A stretch of 64,000 nucleotides of DNA from Oceanicola sp. D3 (GTDB lineage Bacteria > Pseudomonadota > Alphaproteobacteria > Rhodobacterales > Rhodobacteraceae), in NCBI RefSeq assembly GCF_006351965.1, contig NZ_CP040932.1:3989613-4053612 (forward strand), written 5' to 3'. The notes beneath the pieces are model-generated. The model did not search any database, was not told the origin of the DNA, and saw only the letters and a list, made by a program, of their open reading frames with translations. Positions 1 to 9,685 of the stretch are shown here, one piece after another (within the stretch, counting starts at the first letter, position 1; each line of letters starts with the position of its first letter). The translations under genes were made by a program, and so were the position numbers.

Positions 1-116
1 GCGGTTGCGCGAAAAACCTTAAAAACAAGGGGTTTGCGGCTGCGTTTTTTCTTCATCCTCAAGCGAGCTGAGGCTTGCAGCTGGGATCGGCGGCCAGAAT
101 CGAGGCGTTTTGTGAG

Positions 117-125
117 TTATCCACA
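117..125 (+). promoter_or_regulatory. Consensus DnaA box
   Basis: The nonamer TTATCCACA is a perfect match to the bacterial DnaA-box consensus and is followed directly by a GACTC (CcrM-type) site at 126. I see only one consensus copy in the leader, fewer than a typical oriC has, so it may instead mark a DnaA-regulated promoter. Confidence 0.5.
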
Positions 126-283
126 GACTCGGACGTAGGGTAAGGCGTGAATCAGGGGTGCGATGAATCGGAATCGGAGGGGTGTTCGGATGAATCGAGG
201 GGGTCGAACGGGGGTGAATCGTCGAGTCGGGCCGAAATTTTCTGCCGCGAGGGCGAAGTTTTTTCGATTCACCCCCGATTCAC

Positions 284-309
284 CGCCGCGAGTCGGGTGA
301 CTCGCGGCG
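284..309. repeat. Perfect 11-bp inverted repeat with GGGT loop
   Basis: CGCCGCGAGTC at 284-294 and GACTCGCGGCG at 299-309 pair perfectly around a four-base loop. Each arm carries one GANTC site. It lies 2 bases beyond the msrQ stop codon, but no T-run follows on the minus strand, so a rho-independent terminator role is weak. Confidence 0.5.
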
Positions 310-311
310 AT

Positions 312-920
312 TCAGGCGGCGAGCGCCCGTTTCCGGGGCTTCGGAATCGCCCGCAGGGCCAGAATCGTCAGAATCGCGGCCAGATAGAGCATCGGCTCGA
401 GCTGCCAGCCCTTGGCCAGCCACACCCAATGCAGCCCACCCAACAGAACCGCCGGGTAAACGAGCTTATGGAGCTTGCGCCACCGCGCGCCGAGTTTGCG
501 AACCGATAGGTTGTTGGAAGTGATCGCCAGCGGGATCAGCAAAACGAATCCGATGAAGCCGATGGTGATGTAGGGGCGTTTGACGATGTCACCGAGGATC
601 TGCCCCCACAGCAGGGACATGTCGAGCACCAGCCACGTCAGAAAGTGGAGCAGTACATAGAAGAAGGAGACGACCCCAACCGCACGGCGGAACTTCAGCA
701 GGTTCAGCCCTGTCCACTTGCGCAGCGGGGTGATCGCCAAGCCGAAGATCAGGAGTTGGAGGGCAAACAGGCCAAGGCTGTGCTCCAGCGCCTTGATCGG
801 CTCCGGGCCACTCGCCCCCGTCGCCCCTTGCCAGAGCCAGAAGGCCGCTGGCAGGGGGGCCACTATATAGAGTGACCACGCAGGCAGCTTGCGGAGGTTC
901 GAGTTCACCAGGTCGATCAT
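312..920 (-). CDS. msrQ: MsrQ, heme-binding membrane subunit of the periplasmic methionine sulfoxide reductase
   Basis: This 202-residue multi-pass membrane protein matches the YedZ/MsrQ ferric-reductase-like family. MsrQ passes electrons from the respiratory chain to MsrP, which repairs oxidised methionines in periplasmic proteins. Hydrophobic helices include stretches near LYIVAPLPAAFWLW, FALQLLIFGLAIT and FIGFVLLIPLAIT, and conserved histidines occur in LLHFLTW, KLHKLVY and LHWVW, as expected for heme ligation. The start at 920 lies 7 bases after the msrP stop, so the pair is probably one transcript. A longer in-frame start at 989 would overlap msrP and lacks family support. Confidence 0.9.
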   Translation of the reverse strand: MIDLVNSNLRKLPAWSLYIVAPLPAAFWLWQGATGASGPEPIKALEHSLGLFALQLLIFGLAITPLRKWTGLNLLKFRRAVGVVSFFYVLLHFLTWLVLDMSLLWGQILGDIVKRPYITIGFIGFVLLIPLAITSNNLSVRKLGARWRKLHKLVYPAVLLGGLHWVWLAKGWQLEPMLYLAAILTILALRAIPKPRKRALAA

Positions 921-927
921 CGGGCGC

Positions 928-1836
928 TCAGTAGTTTTTGGTGAGATCCATGCCCTCGTAGAGAGCGGCAACCTCATCCTCGTAGCCATTGAACATCAGG
1001 GTCTCCTGCCGCTTTGCAAACAGCCCCCCACCGATGACCCGCTCGGAGGCCTGGCTCCAGCGCGGATGGCTCACCTTGGGGTTCACGTTGGAATAGAAGC
1101 CGTACTCACGGGCATTCAGCTTGTTCCACGTTGTCGGCGGCTCCTCATCCACAAGGCTGATCCGCACGATCGACTTGATCGACTTGAAGCCATACTTCCA
1201 CGGAACCACCAGCCGGATCGGCGCTCCGTTCTGGTTGGGCATCGGCTTGCCGTAGATCCCGGTGGCCATCATCGTCAGCGGGTGCATCGCCTCATCAAGG
1301 CGCAGGCCCTCGACATAGGGAAAGGGAATAACCTTGCGGCGCACGCCCGGCATGTTCTCTGGCTGCACCACTGTTTCAAAGGCCACGTAGCGCGCGCCCT
1401 CCTGCACACCGACCTTGGCCAGCATGTCGGCCAGTTCAAACCCGTTCCACGGAACGATCATCGACCAGGCCTCGACACAGCGGAAGCGATAGATCCGCTC
1501 CTCCTCCGTGAGCCCGTCGGTCAGATCGGCCATCGTGTAGCGGCCCGGCTTGTCGACCATGCCGTCGATTTCAATCGCCCAGCCGGAAGTATCCAGCGCT
1601 GCGGCATTGTCGGCAGGGTCCGTCTTGCCGGTGCCGAATTCGTAGTAGTTGTTGTAGCTGGTGATGTCCTCAAAGCTGTTCGGCTCCAGTTCCTCACCTG
1701 CCGCCTGTGCCCGCCCGGCCAGCGAGCCGGCCACACCGGCCGCCGTCAGCCCGGCGATGATCTTGCGCCGGTTCAGCCAGATCGGCTCCGGTGTCACGTC
1801 GGCGCGGGTGAGTGTGTTGCTCCAGCGAAAAGCCAT
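928..1836 (-). CDS. msrP: MsrP, molybdopterin-dependent periplasmic protein-methionine-sulfoxide reductase catalytic subunit
   Basis: This 302-residue oxidoreductase has a twin-arginine signal (NRRKIIAGL, Arg23-Arg24, then a hydrophobic stretch ending RAQA), so it should be exported folded with Mo-MPT by Tat. Cys120 in the segment YRFRCVEAW fits the conserved molybdenum-ligating cysteine of the sulfite-oxidase fold. The family reduces methionine sulfoxide in envelope proteins. Start 1836 is chosen because AAGGAGA lies just upstream and it places the Tat motif near the N-terminus. It is followed immediately by its membrane partner msrQ. Confidence 0.93.
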   Translation of the reverse strand: MAFRWSNTLTRADVTPEPIWLNRRKIIAGLTAAGVAGSLAGRAQAAGEELEPNSFEDITSYNNYYEFGTGKTDPADNAAALDTSGWAIEIDGMVDKPGRYTMADLTDGLTEEERIYRFRCVEAWSMIVPWNGFELADMLAKVGVQEGARYVAFETVVQPENMPGVRRKVIPFPYVEGLRLDEAMHPLTMMATGIYGKPMPNQNGAPIRLVVPWKYGFKSIKSIVRISLVDEEPPTTWNKLNAREYGFYSNVNPKVSHPRWSQASERVIGGGLFAKRQETLMFNGYEDEVAALYEGMDLTKNY

Positions 1837-1933
1837 GGTCGTCTCCTTCTTTCCCCACCCACTATATAAGATGAGAAAACTGAAACATTTCTCACGAGCC
1901 GTTTGGCTGACAGGATCGTCAGCCGTTGAAACA

Positions 1934-3433
1934 CTACTCGGGCGGCGCGTTGAAACTGGGCAGGATGCGGTTGAACGGGATCGAGCTGCCATCGGCCTGC
2001 ACAATCCGCACGTGCCGCCGCCGCATCAGCCGAGGCTCGGCCACCCCAACAGAGTGCGCAATGGTCTCAACCTCTTTGATGACCGACTTGGCATAATGCG
2101 CCACCTTCTTATCCTTATCCTCCACCACAAGCCCCTTCTGGAAACGCGGGTTATGGGTGGTGATGCCGGTGGGGCAGGTGTTGCGGTTGCACTTCAGCGC
2201 CTGAATGCAGCCGAGCGAAAACATGAAACCACGGGCAGAGGTGACAAAGTCGGCCCCCAGCGCGAGGGCCAGCGCCACATCGCCCGGGTTCACCATCTTG
2301 CCAGACGCGACCAGCCGAATGCGCTCTTTCAGCCCGAACTCGTCGCGCAGGTTGTTGAACAGCGGCAGCGACTCGCGGATCGGCATGCCGACAAGGTCCA
2401 TCAACGGCATTGGCGCCGCGCCGGTGCCACCCTCGCCACCGTCTATCGTAATGAAGTCAGGCGCCGAGGCCTCGCCCCGCTCTGCGATCAGCTCAAACAG
2501 TGGTCGCCACGCCTCGATGTTGCCGATCACCGTCTTGAAGCCCACCGGCTTGCCCGTGACCTCACGCACATGGGCGATGTAGTCGAGCAAATCCCCCCAG
2601 TCATCAATCTCGGGATGTCGATTGGGCGAGATAGACGCCTCCCCCACGCGAATGCCCCTGATCTCCGCAATCTCCGGCGTCACCTTGGCGGCAGGCAAAA
2701 TGCCCCCCTTCCCCGGCTTGGCCCCCTGCGCCAGCTTCAGCTCCACCATCTTTACCTGCGGGTGGGTGGCGAGCTCTTTCAGCTTTTCATCCGAGAGGTT
2801 CCCGTCATGGTCGCGCACGCCGTATTTGGCCGTGCCGATCTGAAATACGAGGTCACATCCGCCTTCAAAGTGGTAGGGGCTCACGCCGCCCTCGCCCGTG
2901 TTCATCCAGATACCCGCCAGCTTTGCCCCCCGGCTCAACGCCCGAACGGCGGGCTGCGACAGGGCACCGTATGACATGCCCGAAATGTTGAAGATCGACT
3001 GCGCGGTGTAGGGCTCGCGACAATGGGGGCCAATCAGCACGGGCTCGGTCGATGCAAACTGGTCGTCCAGCGGCGGGAAGGCCGCGTTTACGAAGATCGG
3101 CGTGCCGACAACGCTGATGTTGCGGGTCGAGCCGAAGGCCACCGTGTTGGAATGCCCCGCAGCCGCATGTTTGACCCAATCCCGCTGCGCCCGGTTGAAG
3201 GGCAGTTCCTCGCGATCCATCGCAAAGAAGTATTGCCTGAAGAACTCCCCAAGCGTGCTGAACACATGCCGGAAGCGCCCGATCACCGGATAGTTGCGGC
3301 GAATGGCATCCTGCGTCTGGGTCTTGTCGATGACAAAGAGGCAGGCCGCAACAAACAGGGCCACGCCGATTGCCACCAGCAGCCCCAGCGCCAGAACCTC
3401 AAGCGCCCAGCCCGCCCAGTTCGTAAACCACAT
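1934..3433 (-). CDS. FMN-binding glutamate synthase family protein (GltB domain-2-like)
   Basis: This 499-residue protein begins with a predicted membrane helix (about residues 8-34) followed by the alpha/beta-barrel FMN domain of glutamate synthase. [16 protein letters not shown] and the cysteine segment [16 protein letters not shown] resemble the FMN and 3Fe-4S regions of GltB. The amidotransferase domain of true GltB is absent, so ammonia-from-glutamine chemistry is unlikely and the substrate of this stand-alone family is unclear. AAGGAGG precedes the ATG. It sits 97 bases upstream of msrP on the same strand, and a functional link to msrPQ is only suggested by position. Confidence 0.85.
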   Translation of the reverse strand: MWFTNWAGWALEVLALGLLVAIGVALFVAACLFVIDKTQTQDAIRRNYPVIGRFRHVFSTLGEFFRQYFFAMDREELPFNRAQRDWVKHAAAGHSNTVAFGSTRNISVVGTPIFVNAAFPPLDDQFASTEPVLIGPHCREPYTAQSIFNISGMSYGALSQPAVRALSRGAKLAGIWMNTGEGGVSPYHFEGGCDLVFQIGTAKYGVRDHDGNLSDEKLKELATHPQVKMVELKLAQGAKPGKGGILPAAKVTPEIAEIRGIRVGEASISPNRHPEIDDWGDLLDYIAHVREVTGKPVGFKTVIGNIEAWRPLFELIAERGEASAPDFITIDGGEGGTGAAPMPLMDLVGMPIRESLPLFNNLRDEFGLKERIRLVASGKMVNPGDVALALALGADFVTSARGFMFSLGCIQALKCNRNTCPTGITTHNPRFQKGLVVEDKDKKVAHYAKSVIKEVETIAHSVGVAEPRLMRRRHVRIVQADGSSIPFNRILPSFNAPPE

Positions 3434-3493
3434 CTGCCTGCCTCCTTCGGTCGGTTGCCGGAGGATGCGCCGGGTAAGTCGCAGGTGGCAAGG

Positions 3494-4456
3494 CTAGCCG
3501 GTGATGAATTGCGCCCAGATCGGGCGATGGTCGGAAATATGGTAGCGGGTGAAGGCATCAAACTCGGCAGGCGTGCGGCTTTGCCAAAGATCGGCAAACA
3601 CCGCGCCATCAAAATCAAACACCCCCTTCTGCACGAAGGCCTGCCCCGCATCTCCCGGAAAGAAGGCCAGCTGGTCATAATGCTTGCCCTCGGTAATGAC
3701 GGTGCCGATGCGCGATTGATGAGCCGGCACCTCCAGCCCGCGCTTTCGCAGCGCATCAAATATCGCATCGCCCATCTCGGCCTTGGGCATGTTCAGATCG
3801 CCAATCGCCACCACATTGGGCGAATAGGCCCAGCCGCGCTTGCGGCGCAGGTCGGCCCAGCGGCCCAGCGCGTAGGTTTCCAGCGCACGCCGGTTGACCG
3901 AGCGTTTGGACTCCGAGCCGAAATAGAGGTGCGCGTTCACCACCGTCAGCACCCATCCGCCCGCCTCAAACGCGACAGCAAAAGGGTTGCGGTCGAAGCC
4001 GCGAAACTTCTGCCCGATCCCCGGCAGTTTCACATGGCGGTGGCTCCCGGGTGGCACGGCGATCTCGCCCGCCAGTTCCATCCGGGTAACGCGGGCGCTG
4101 TCGAAGGCAAAGAGCATCCGCTCGTCATTGCCGCCTTGGTCCGAAAAGACAGTGTCCCACCCGTGGGGCAGATGCGCCTGCACCCGCCGCCAGTCGGCAA
4201 GGTTTTCCTTCACCTCCTGCACGGCGACGATATCGAACCAAGAGATGACCTCGGCGATGAGGCGAACATCGGCTTCATCCCTGATCTGCGAACGGTCTCC
4301 CAGATTGGCGATGTTCCACGAAGCCAAGAGCAGCCGCCCGTTCTGCTTGGGCGGAATGGCGCGGCCCGGCTGCGTATCGCGCCAGGCCCGTATGGCGGCG
4401 ATCTCTGCATCAGCGTCGTAGCTGAAGGCGAAGGCAGGTGGTTCGAAGGGCGGCAT
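3494..4456 (-). CDS. Endonuclease/exonuclease/phosphatase (EEP) family protein
   Basis: The 320-residue protein shows the EEP (DNase I-like) motif series in order: ASWNIANLG, VAVQEVKE (metal-binding Glu), VVNAHLYFG, AIGDLN and ISDHRPIW near the C-terminus (catalytic Asp-His). These enzymes hydrolyse phosphodiester or phosphomonoester bonds in nucleic acids, lipids or small molecules; the substrate cannot be read here. No signal peptide is evident, so a cytoplasmic role is likely. It precedes the FMN glutamate-synthase-like gene by 60 bases on the same strand and may share its transcript. Confidence 0.85.
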   Translation of the reverse strand: MPPFEPPAFAFSYDADAEIAAIRAWRDTQPGRAIPPKQNGRLLLASWNIANLGDRSQIRDEADVRLIAEVISWFDIVAVQEVKENLADWRRVQAHLPHGWDTVFSDQGGNDERMLFAFDSARVTRMELAGEIAVPPGSHRHVKLPGIGQKFRGFDRNPFAVAFEAGGWVLTVVNAHLYFGSESKRSVNRRALETYALGRWADLRRKRGWAYSPNVVAIGDLNMPKAEMGDAIFDALRKRGLEVPAHQSRIGTVITEGKHYDQLAFFPGDAGQAFVQKGVFDFDGAVFADLWQSRTPAEFDAFTRYHISDHRPIWAQFITG

Positions 4457-4537
4457 ACTGGGCTCCGGCGATCTGGCCCCAGCCTAACCGCCCTGCCCCG
4501 CTTGCCCTACCCCGCGCAGGCGAATTTCACGCGCGCT

Positions 4538-5284
4538 TCACGACCGGAGCGAGGGCAGGCCGATCCCAGTGCTCTCAAAGCCGCCATCCACCGAGAGCAA
4601 CTGCCCTGTAATATAGCTGGCCTTGTCGGACAGCAGGAAGACGATGCCCTGCGCAATCTCCTCTTCCTTGCCGTAGCGATTGAGCGGGATGGAATCGTGG
4701 TAGGCCGCGCGAATGTCGGGCGTGTGCACGGCGAGTGCCAGCTTGGTATCCACCGGGCCGGGCGCAATGCAATTGACCCGCACACCATGCTCGCCCCATT
4801 CGGCGGCGAACTGTTTGGTCAGGTGAATCACCCCCGCCTTCGAGGTGCCATAGGCCACGCGCAGCGTGCTGGCCCGATGCCCGGAGATCGAGGCGATGTT
4901 GACGACGGCGCCCTTGCTCTCGTTCAGCGCCGCGCGCGCGGCCTGCGAACAGAGGAACACGCCGTCGAGGTTTGTGGCCATGACCTCGCGCCACATGGCA
5001 AAATCGGTTTCCGCCTCCGGGCCAAACAGCGCCACACCCGCGTTGTTCACCAAGCCGTCGATGCGGCCCAGCGCTGCCTTGGCCTCGTCGACCATCCGGC
5101 TCGCATCCTCGGGCAGCGACACATCGGCAAACACGGCCACTCCGCCCGGCACCTCGCCCACGGCGGCCTTCAGCGCCTCGCAGTCGCGGTCGACCATCGC
5201 CACCTTCCAGCCATCACCGGCCAGCAGCTTGGCCGTCGCCAGCCCGATCCCACGCGCGGCCCCGGTAATGATTGCACCTTTCAT
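4538..5284 (-). CDS. Short-chain dehydrogenase/reductase (SDR)
   Basis: A 248-residue classical SDR. The Rossmann motif TGAARGIG is near residue 8, NNAG follows, and the catalytic Ser-Tyr-Lys set appears as ASISG and YGTSKAG. The C-terminal ITGQLLSVDGG is typical of the FabG/BDH-like branch. It should interconvert an alcohol and a carbonyl with NAD(P)H; the substrate is unknown. The ATG at 5284 is preceded by GGAGG. An upstream in-frame ATG at 5365 would run through the clpB terminator hairpin and is not favoured. Confidence 0.88.
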   Translation of the reverse strand: MKGAIITGAARGIGLATAKLLAGDGWKVAMVDRDCEALKAAVGEVPGGVAVFADVSLPEDASRMVDEAKAALGRIDGLVNNAGVALFGPEAETDFAMWREVMATNLDGVFLCSQAARAALNESKGAVVNIASISGHRASTLRVAYGTSKAGVIHLTKQFAAEWGEHGVRVNCIAPGPVDTKLALAVHTPDIRAAYHDSIPLNRYGKEEEIAQGIVFLLSDKASYITGQLLSVDGGFESTGIGLPSLRS

Positions 5285-5302
5285 GCGCCCTCCTCCCAAT
5301 GC

Positions 5303-5335
5303 AAAGGCCCCCTCCCGGGCGGAAGGGGGCCTTGC
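5303..5335 (-). terminator. Rho-independent terminator of clpB
   Basis: Perfect 10-bp arms AAGGCCCCCT (5304-5313) and AGGGGGCCTT (5324-5333) form a GC-rich hairpin about 40 bases past the clpB stop. The tail on the minus strand is short (TTTGC), so termination may be partial and allow read-through into the SDR gene. Confidence 0.65.
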
Positions 5336-5371
5336 GTGTTTAGGCGGGCGATGGGCCCGGATCAACTTCGC

Positions 5372-7987
5372 TCAGTGCACCACAGCATCATCGGGGCGCG
5401 GGCGGTTGGAGCCGGCCACCTTGTCACCGATGATCAAGCCCTCAGCCCCGGCAGACACCGTGACCGTATCGCCATCGGCAACATCCCCGGCCAGCAGCAT
5501 CTCGGCCAGCTCGTTCTGCAAGGCCCGCTGGATCACGCGCTTCAGCGGGCGGGCCCCGAACACCGGATCATAGCCCTCATCGGCCAGCCACTTATGCGCG
5601 CCCTCATCCAGCTCGATCGCTATGCCCCGCGCACCAAGGCGACGGCGCAGGTGGGCCAGCTGGATGTCGACGATGCCATCCATGTCATCCCGGCTGAGCC
5701 GGTCAAAGATGATGGTCTCATCAAGACGGTTGAGGAATTCCGGGCGGAAGTGCGCCCGCACCGCGTCCATCACGTCGCGCTTGGCCTCACCGGCGTCCGA
5801 TCCCTCGGGCAACTGGCTGAGCGCCTGCGCCCCGAGGTTGGAGGTGAGCACGATCAGCGTTTGCTTGAAGTCCACAGTGCGGCCCTGACCATCGGTCAGC
5901 ACACCATCATCAAGCACCTGCAGGAGCACGTTGAACACGTCCGGATGCGCCTTTTCGACCTCGTCGAACAACACCACCTGATAGGGACGCCGCCGAACCG
6001 CCTCGGTCAGCACGCCGCCTTCGTCATAGCCAACGTAGCCCGGAGGGGCACCGATGAGCCGGGCGACGGCGTGCTTCTCCATGAACTCGCTCATGTCGAT
6101 CCGCACCATCGCGCTGTCATCATCGAAGAGAAACTCGGCAAGCGCCTTGGTCAGCTCCGTCTTGCCCACGCCGGTCGGCCCGAGGAAGAGGAAGCTGCCC
6201 AACGGGCGCGCCTCGTCGTTCAGCCCGGCCCGCGCACGGCGCACCGCGTTAGACACCGCCTGCACCGCCTGGCGCTGGCCGATCACGCGCTTGCCGATCT
6301 CGTCTTCCATACGCAGCAGCTTCTCGCGCTCACCTTCCAGCATCCGCGCGGTCGGAATACCCGTCCACCGCTCGACAACCTCGGCGATCTGCTCGGGGCG
6401 CACGGCCTCTTCGACCATCACGTCACTCTCCGACGCTTCAGCCTCGGCAAGCTGCTTCTCCAGCCCCGGGATGACGCCATAGGAAAGCTCACCCGCTTTC
6501 GCCAAATTGCCCTCACGCTTGGCCTGATCAAGCTGGGCGCGGGCATGGTCGAGCTGCTCTTTCAGCGCACGGGCCGAATCCAGCTTGTCACGCTCGGCCT
6601 GCCATTGCGCCGTCATCTCGGCAGACTTCTCCTGCACGTCGGAAAGCTCCTTTTCGAGCTTTTCGAGCCGATCCTTGGAGGCTTGGTCGTCTTCCTTCTT
6701 CAGCGCCTCGGCTTCGATCTGCATCTGCAGGATCTGTCGGTCCAGCTGGTCAAGCTCCTCGGGCTTGCTATCCACCTCCATCCGCAAACGGCTCGCCGCC
6801 TCATCCACGAGGTCGATTGCCTTGTCGGGCAAGAAGCGGTCAGTGATGTAGCGGTGCGAAAGCTGGGCCGCGGCCACAAGGGCCGAGTCGCTGACCCGCA
6901 CGCCGTGGTGCAGCTCATACTTCTCCTTGATGCCCCGCAGGATCGACACCGTGTCTTCCACCGTCGGCTCCTGCACCACCACCGGCTGGAACCGGCGAGC
7001 AAGGGCCGCGTCTTTCTCGACATGCTTGCGATACTCATCAAGCGTGGTGGCACCAATACAGTGCAGCTCACCCCGCGCGAGCGCAGGCTTCAGCAGGTTG
7101 GAGGCGTCCATCGCCCCATCGGCTTTGCCGGCACCCACAAGCGTGTGCATCTCGTCGATGAACAGCACAATATCACCGGCGGCGGCCTCGATCTCTTTCA
7201 GGATGGCCTTCAACCGCTCCTCAAACTCACCGCGATACTTCGCGCCCGCAATCAGCGACCCCATGTCGAGCGCCATCAGGGTCTTGCCCTTCAGACTCTC
7301 GGGCACATCGCCGTTGATGATGCGAATGGCGATGCCCTCGGCGATGGCGGTTTTACCCACGCCGGGCTCACCGATCAGCACCGGGTTGTTCTTGGTCCGT
7401 CGGGAAAGCACCTGCATGGCGCGGCGAATTTCCTCGTCGCGCCCGATGATCGGGTCAATCTTGCCATCGCGGGCGGCTTCGGTGAGGTCACGCGCGTATT
7501 TCTTGAGCGCGTCATAGCCCTCTTCCGCCGAAGCGGTATCGGCGGTGCGGCCTTTGCGAATGTCGTTGATCGCGCCATTGAGGCCCTGCGCAGTTACGGC
7601 CCCAGCCTCCAGCGCCTGCTTGGCCCCCGAGCGCACAACGGCCAGCGCCGTCAGGATGCGCTCCACCGGCACAAAGCTGTCGCCCGCCTTCTTGGCGATC
7701 TTGGCGGCCTCGTCGAGCACCTTGCCCGTCTGGCTATCCAGATAGACCTGCCCCGCATCGCCCGAAACCTTGGGCTGCTTGGCCAGCGCCGCATCGAGCG
7801 CCTCGACCACGCGCTCAGGCGAGCCGCCCGCGCGTTTGATAAGGTTGGATGCAAGCCCCTGCTCATCGTCCATCAGGGCTTTCAAAAGATGCTCGGGCAC
7901 CATCCGCTGATGGTCTTCCCGCATCGCGATGGTCTGCGCAGCCTGAATGAAACCGCGAGACCGTTCCGTGAACTCGTTCATGTTCAT
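5372..7987 (-). CDS. clpB: ClpB, ATP-dependent disaggregase
   Basis: This 871-residue protein has the full ClpB/Hsp104 plan: N-terminal Clp repeat domain, first AAA+ module with Walker A GEPGVGKT near residue 204, a long charged coiled-coil middle domain (about 400-540), and a second AAA+ module with GPTGVGKT near residue 602. With DnaK it threads aggregated proteins through its hexameric pore to resolubilise them. Length is close to E. coli ClpB (857). A candidate sigma-32 promoter lies about 80-110 bases upstream, as expected for a heat-shock gene, and a hairpin terminator follows the gene. The start is MNMNEF; the second Met is possible. Confidence 0.97.
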   Translation of the reverse strand: MNMNEFTERSRGFIQAAQTIAMREDHQRMVPEHLLKALMDDEQGLASNLIKRAGGSPERVVEALDAALAKQPKVSGDAGQVYLDSQTGKVLDEAAKIAKKAGDSFVPVERILTALAVVRSGAKQALEAGAVTAQGLNGAINDIRKGRTADTASAEEGYDALKKYARDLTEAARDGKIDPIIGRDEEIRRAMQVLSRRTKNNPVLIGEPGVGKTAIAEGIAIRIINGDVPESLKGKTLMALDMGSLIAGAKYRGEFEERLKAILKEIEAAAGDIVLFIDEMHTLVGAGKADGAMDASNLLKPALARGELHCIGATTLDEYRKHVEKDAALARRFQPVVVQEPTVEDTVSILRGIKEKYELHHGVRVSDSALVAAAQLSHRYITDRFLPDKAIDLVDEAASRLRMEVDSKPEELDQLDRQILQMQIEAEALKKEDDQASKDRLEKLEKELSDVQEKSAEMTAQWQAERDKLDSARALKEQLDHARAQLDQAKREGNLAKAGELSYGVIPGLEKQLAEAEASESDVMVEEAVRPEQIAEVVERWTGIPTARMLEGEREKLLRMEDEIGKRVIGQRQAVQAVSNAVRRARAGLNDEARPLGSFLFLGPTGVGKTELTKALAEFLFDDDSAMVRIDMSEFMEKHAVARLIGAPPGYVGYDEGGVLTEAVRRRPYQVVLFDEVEKAHPDVFNVLLQVLDDGVLTDGQGRTVDFKQTLIVLTSNLGAQALSQLPEGSDAGEAKRDVMDAVRAHFRPEFLNRLDETIIFDRLSRDDMDGIVDIQLAHLRRRLGARGIAIELDEGAHKWLADEGYDPVFGARPLKRVIQRALQNELAEMLLAGDVADGDTVTVSAGAEGLIIGDKVAGSNRPRPDDAVVH

Positions 7988-8069
7988 CGGCAGTTCTCCT
8001 TTTCATAAGCGCCCCTTGCGCTGGTCTGCCCGCTCGGCGGCACAGACCTTTCGGGGCCTTCGCCTCCTT

Positions 8070-8098
8070 ATTTGGGGTCGCGCCGCACCGCTCTCAAG
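8070..8098 (-). promoter_or_regulatory. Candidate RpoH (sigma-32) heat-shock promoter of clpB
   Basis: Read on the minus strand, CTTGAGA (8098-8092) is separated by 14 bases from CCCCAAAT (8077-8070). This closely fits the sigma-32 consensus CTTGAAA, N11-15, CCCCATNT. It would give an 80-base leader before the clpB start at 7987. The assignment comes from consensus matching plus gene identity. Confidence 0.7.
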
Positions 8099-8209
8099 GG
8101 GCCGCGTTCCCACGAATCACTGTTTCGTGACTCCCTGTGGAAAACTTTATGGAACATCCCCAGATGTTGTTGCGTTGAGGGTGTGAACCACAAGGATGAG
8201 GAGGCAGAG

Positions 8210-8410
8210 ATGCCGTTCACCGGACCACAGATTGACCATGTCATTTATGACCCGGCCATGCGCCGGTTCGAGGCCGATGTCAGCTTCACCAACGGAACGC
8301 CGCTGCGCCGCAAGGTGCATGTATCCATCCCCGGCCATGTGCAATGGGGGCACCAGAAGATGGTGTCAGAGCTTGTGGCCGCTGGAGAAAAAGCGCTCCA
8401 AGCGCGGTAA
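8210..8410 (+). CDS. Small hypothetical protein, 66 residues
   Basis: The peptide starts MPFTGPQIDHVIYDPAMRRF and reads as a compact beta-rich protein with no signal peptide or membrane segment. GAGGAGG sits six bases before the ATG, which argues for this start over longer in-frame ones. It is divergent from clpB, sharing a roughly 220-base upstream region, and is followed by a strong hairpin terminator, so it is an independent transcription unit. I do not recognise its function; proximity to a heat-shock gene is the only functional hint. Confidence 0.7.
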   Translation: MPFTGPQIDHVIYDPAMRRFEADVSFTNGTPLRRKVHVSIPGHVQWGHQKMVSELVAAGEKALQAR

Positions 8411-8494
8411 GACCTTTTGATACGGGCCCGAAGCGCAGATCAATCGGGCCCGCCACACGGCGACGGGTTGCTGCCTGGCCCGTGCCCTGTCCCC

Positions 8495-8538
8495 GGCCCG
8501 TCTTCGCTGCCCCCAAAACGCGAAGGCGGGCCTTTTTT
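8495..8538 (+). terminator. Rho-independent terminator after the 66-residue gene
   Basis: GGCCCGTCTTCGC (8495-8507) pairs with GCGAAGGCGGGCC (8520-8532), with one G-U pair, followed by six T residues. The T-run overlaps the stop codon of the convergent saccharopine dehydrogenase gene. A second inverted repeat with 9-bp arms, without a T-run, lies just upstream at 8423-8452. Confidence 0.85.
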
Positions 8539-9685
8539 ATCCCGTCAGGTGATCCACCACCATCAGATGTTGCGCCGTGGTGTTGACCCGCTCGAGCCAG
8601 CGCAGCACCAGCTTTTCATCAGACGGCGCGGCAGTAACGCCTGTCGGAATCTCATGGGCCAGCACGGCCTCAACGGCCTGCGCAACCGTGTCGCTGACCA
8701 GCCGCGCCATGGCGGAGCCGCGGGCATCGCCCCAAGCGTCCATCACGTAGCTCTTGTGATAGACCGGCACGCCTTCGGATTCCGCCTGAAGCGCCACGCA
8801 AAGCACAACGCGGTCTGGCTCACCCTCGGCATAGGCATGCTTATCCCAAAACTCATCCGCCATCTCGCGCAGGCGGTCATCCGCCTCGGGCTTTCCTTCC
8901 AGCGCCTCCACCTCGGCAAACACGTCCTTCCACGCATCCGCCCAGCCGTTCAGCCGCAGGGTGCCCCGCACGAAGTCCTTCACCTTCCAGCCGGGCTCAA
9001 AGCCATATTCGGCCATGAAAGGCAGGCTGTCGCGGTTGGGATAAACCTCGAAGCTCTCAGGCGTGGCCAGCGGAGCATCATAGCGGCTGAGCGCGTCCCA
9101 CGGGCGGGACACGCGCAGCTCGGAGTGGCTGCGGATGGACACAGACGGAGATTTCAGCGCCTTCAGAACACCCAGCGGCGACCAGCTGAACTTGTAGCGA
9201 AACGCATTGGGCTCCTTCGGGATGCCGCCGCAATAGCTGATAAAGCTCAGCACGTTATCAGGGTTGAAGGCGTCCGAGGCGCGATAGTCGGCCATCAGCC
9301 AATGCGCCATCAGGTGATCTATCCCCGGATCGAGACCAACCTCGTTGACGAGGCGCAGGCCCTTTTCCTTCGCCGCCCCATCAAGCGCGCGCATCTCGGG
9401 GCTGATGTAGGAGGAAGAGACAAAATGCGCCCCCGCATCAAGGCAAAGCTCTGCCAGTGGCACGTGATGGTCGCCGGGCAGCATGGAAACCACAACATCT
9501 CCCGCGCCCAGAGCCTCGCTCAAGGCCTCCATCGAAAAGGCGCGAATGTCGTTCGTCAGGTCGCCCACGGCCTCGCGGGCCTTGGCTTCTGTCCTGTTCC
9601 ACACGGCCACATCATCGCGCTCGCTCAGCAACCGCCGCAGGCCGGGAATGGCCGAAAGCCCTGTGCCGCACCAATGAATCGTCAT
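8537..9685 (-). CDS. Saccharopine dehydrogenase (glutamate-forming type, LYS9-like)
   Basis: This 382-residue protein has an N-terminal dinucleotide fold (MTIHWCGTGLSAIPGL) and the LYS9-like motif NEVGLDPGIDHLMA. The family oxidatively splits saccharopine into glutamate and aminoadipate semialdehyde, step two of lysine breakdown. Its start overlaps the stop of the upstream lysine-ketoglutarate reductase by ATGA, so the two are translationally coupled and probably act in sequence. In plants and animals the two activities are fused; here they are separate coupled genes, as known in some Roseobacter relatives. Confidence 0.88.
   Translation of the reverse strand: MTIHWCGTGLSAIPGLRRLLSERDDVAVWNRTEAKAREAVGDLTNDIRAFSMEALSEALGAGDVVVSMLPGDHHVPLAELCLDAGAHFVSSSYISPEMRALDGAAKEKGLRLVNEVGLDPGIDHLMAHWLMADYRASDAFNPDNVLSFISYCGGIPKEPNAFRYKFSWSPLGVLKALKSPSVSIRSHSELRVSRPWDALSRYDAPLATPESFEVYPNRDSLPFMAEYGFEPGWKVKDFVRGTLRLNGWADAWKDVFAEVEALEGKPEADDRLREMADEFWDKHAYAEGEPDRVVLCVALQAESEGVPVYHKSYVMDAWGDARGSAMARLVSDTVAQAVEAVLAHEIPTGVTAAPSDEKLVLRWLERVNTTAQHLMVVDHLTG

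Larger units (their letters stand above)
97..313. other. Dense GANTC (CcrM methylation) site cluster in non-coding DNA; possible replication or regulatory region
   Basis: I count thirteen GANTC sites in 217 bases, starting at 97, 126, 149, 165, 171, 192, 216, 224, 266, 277, 290, 299 and 309; chance expectation is about one. Many sit inside a repeated TGAATCG/A word, direct at 148, 164, 191 and 215 and inverted at 265, 276 and 308. GANTC is the target of the cell-cycle methyltransferase CcrM in alphaproteobacteria. A DnaA box lies inside the cluster. No gene is seen in 1-311. An origin-type or cell-cycle control element is an inference; only the site density is observed. Confidence 0.6.

Noticed and set aside
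3023-8008. A very long plus-strand open frame (about 1660 codons) spanning the nuclease, SDR and clpB region
   Set aside because: It runs antisense to genes with clear family motifs, is rich in His/Arg/Gly/Leu codons typical of a GC-rich shadow frame, and has no recognisable domain.
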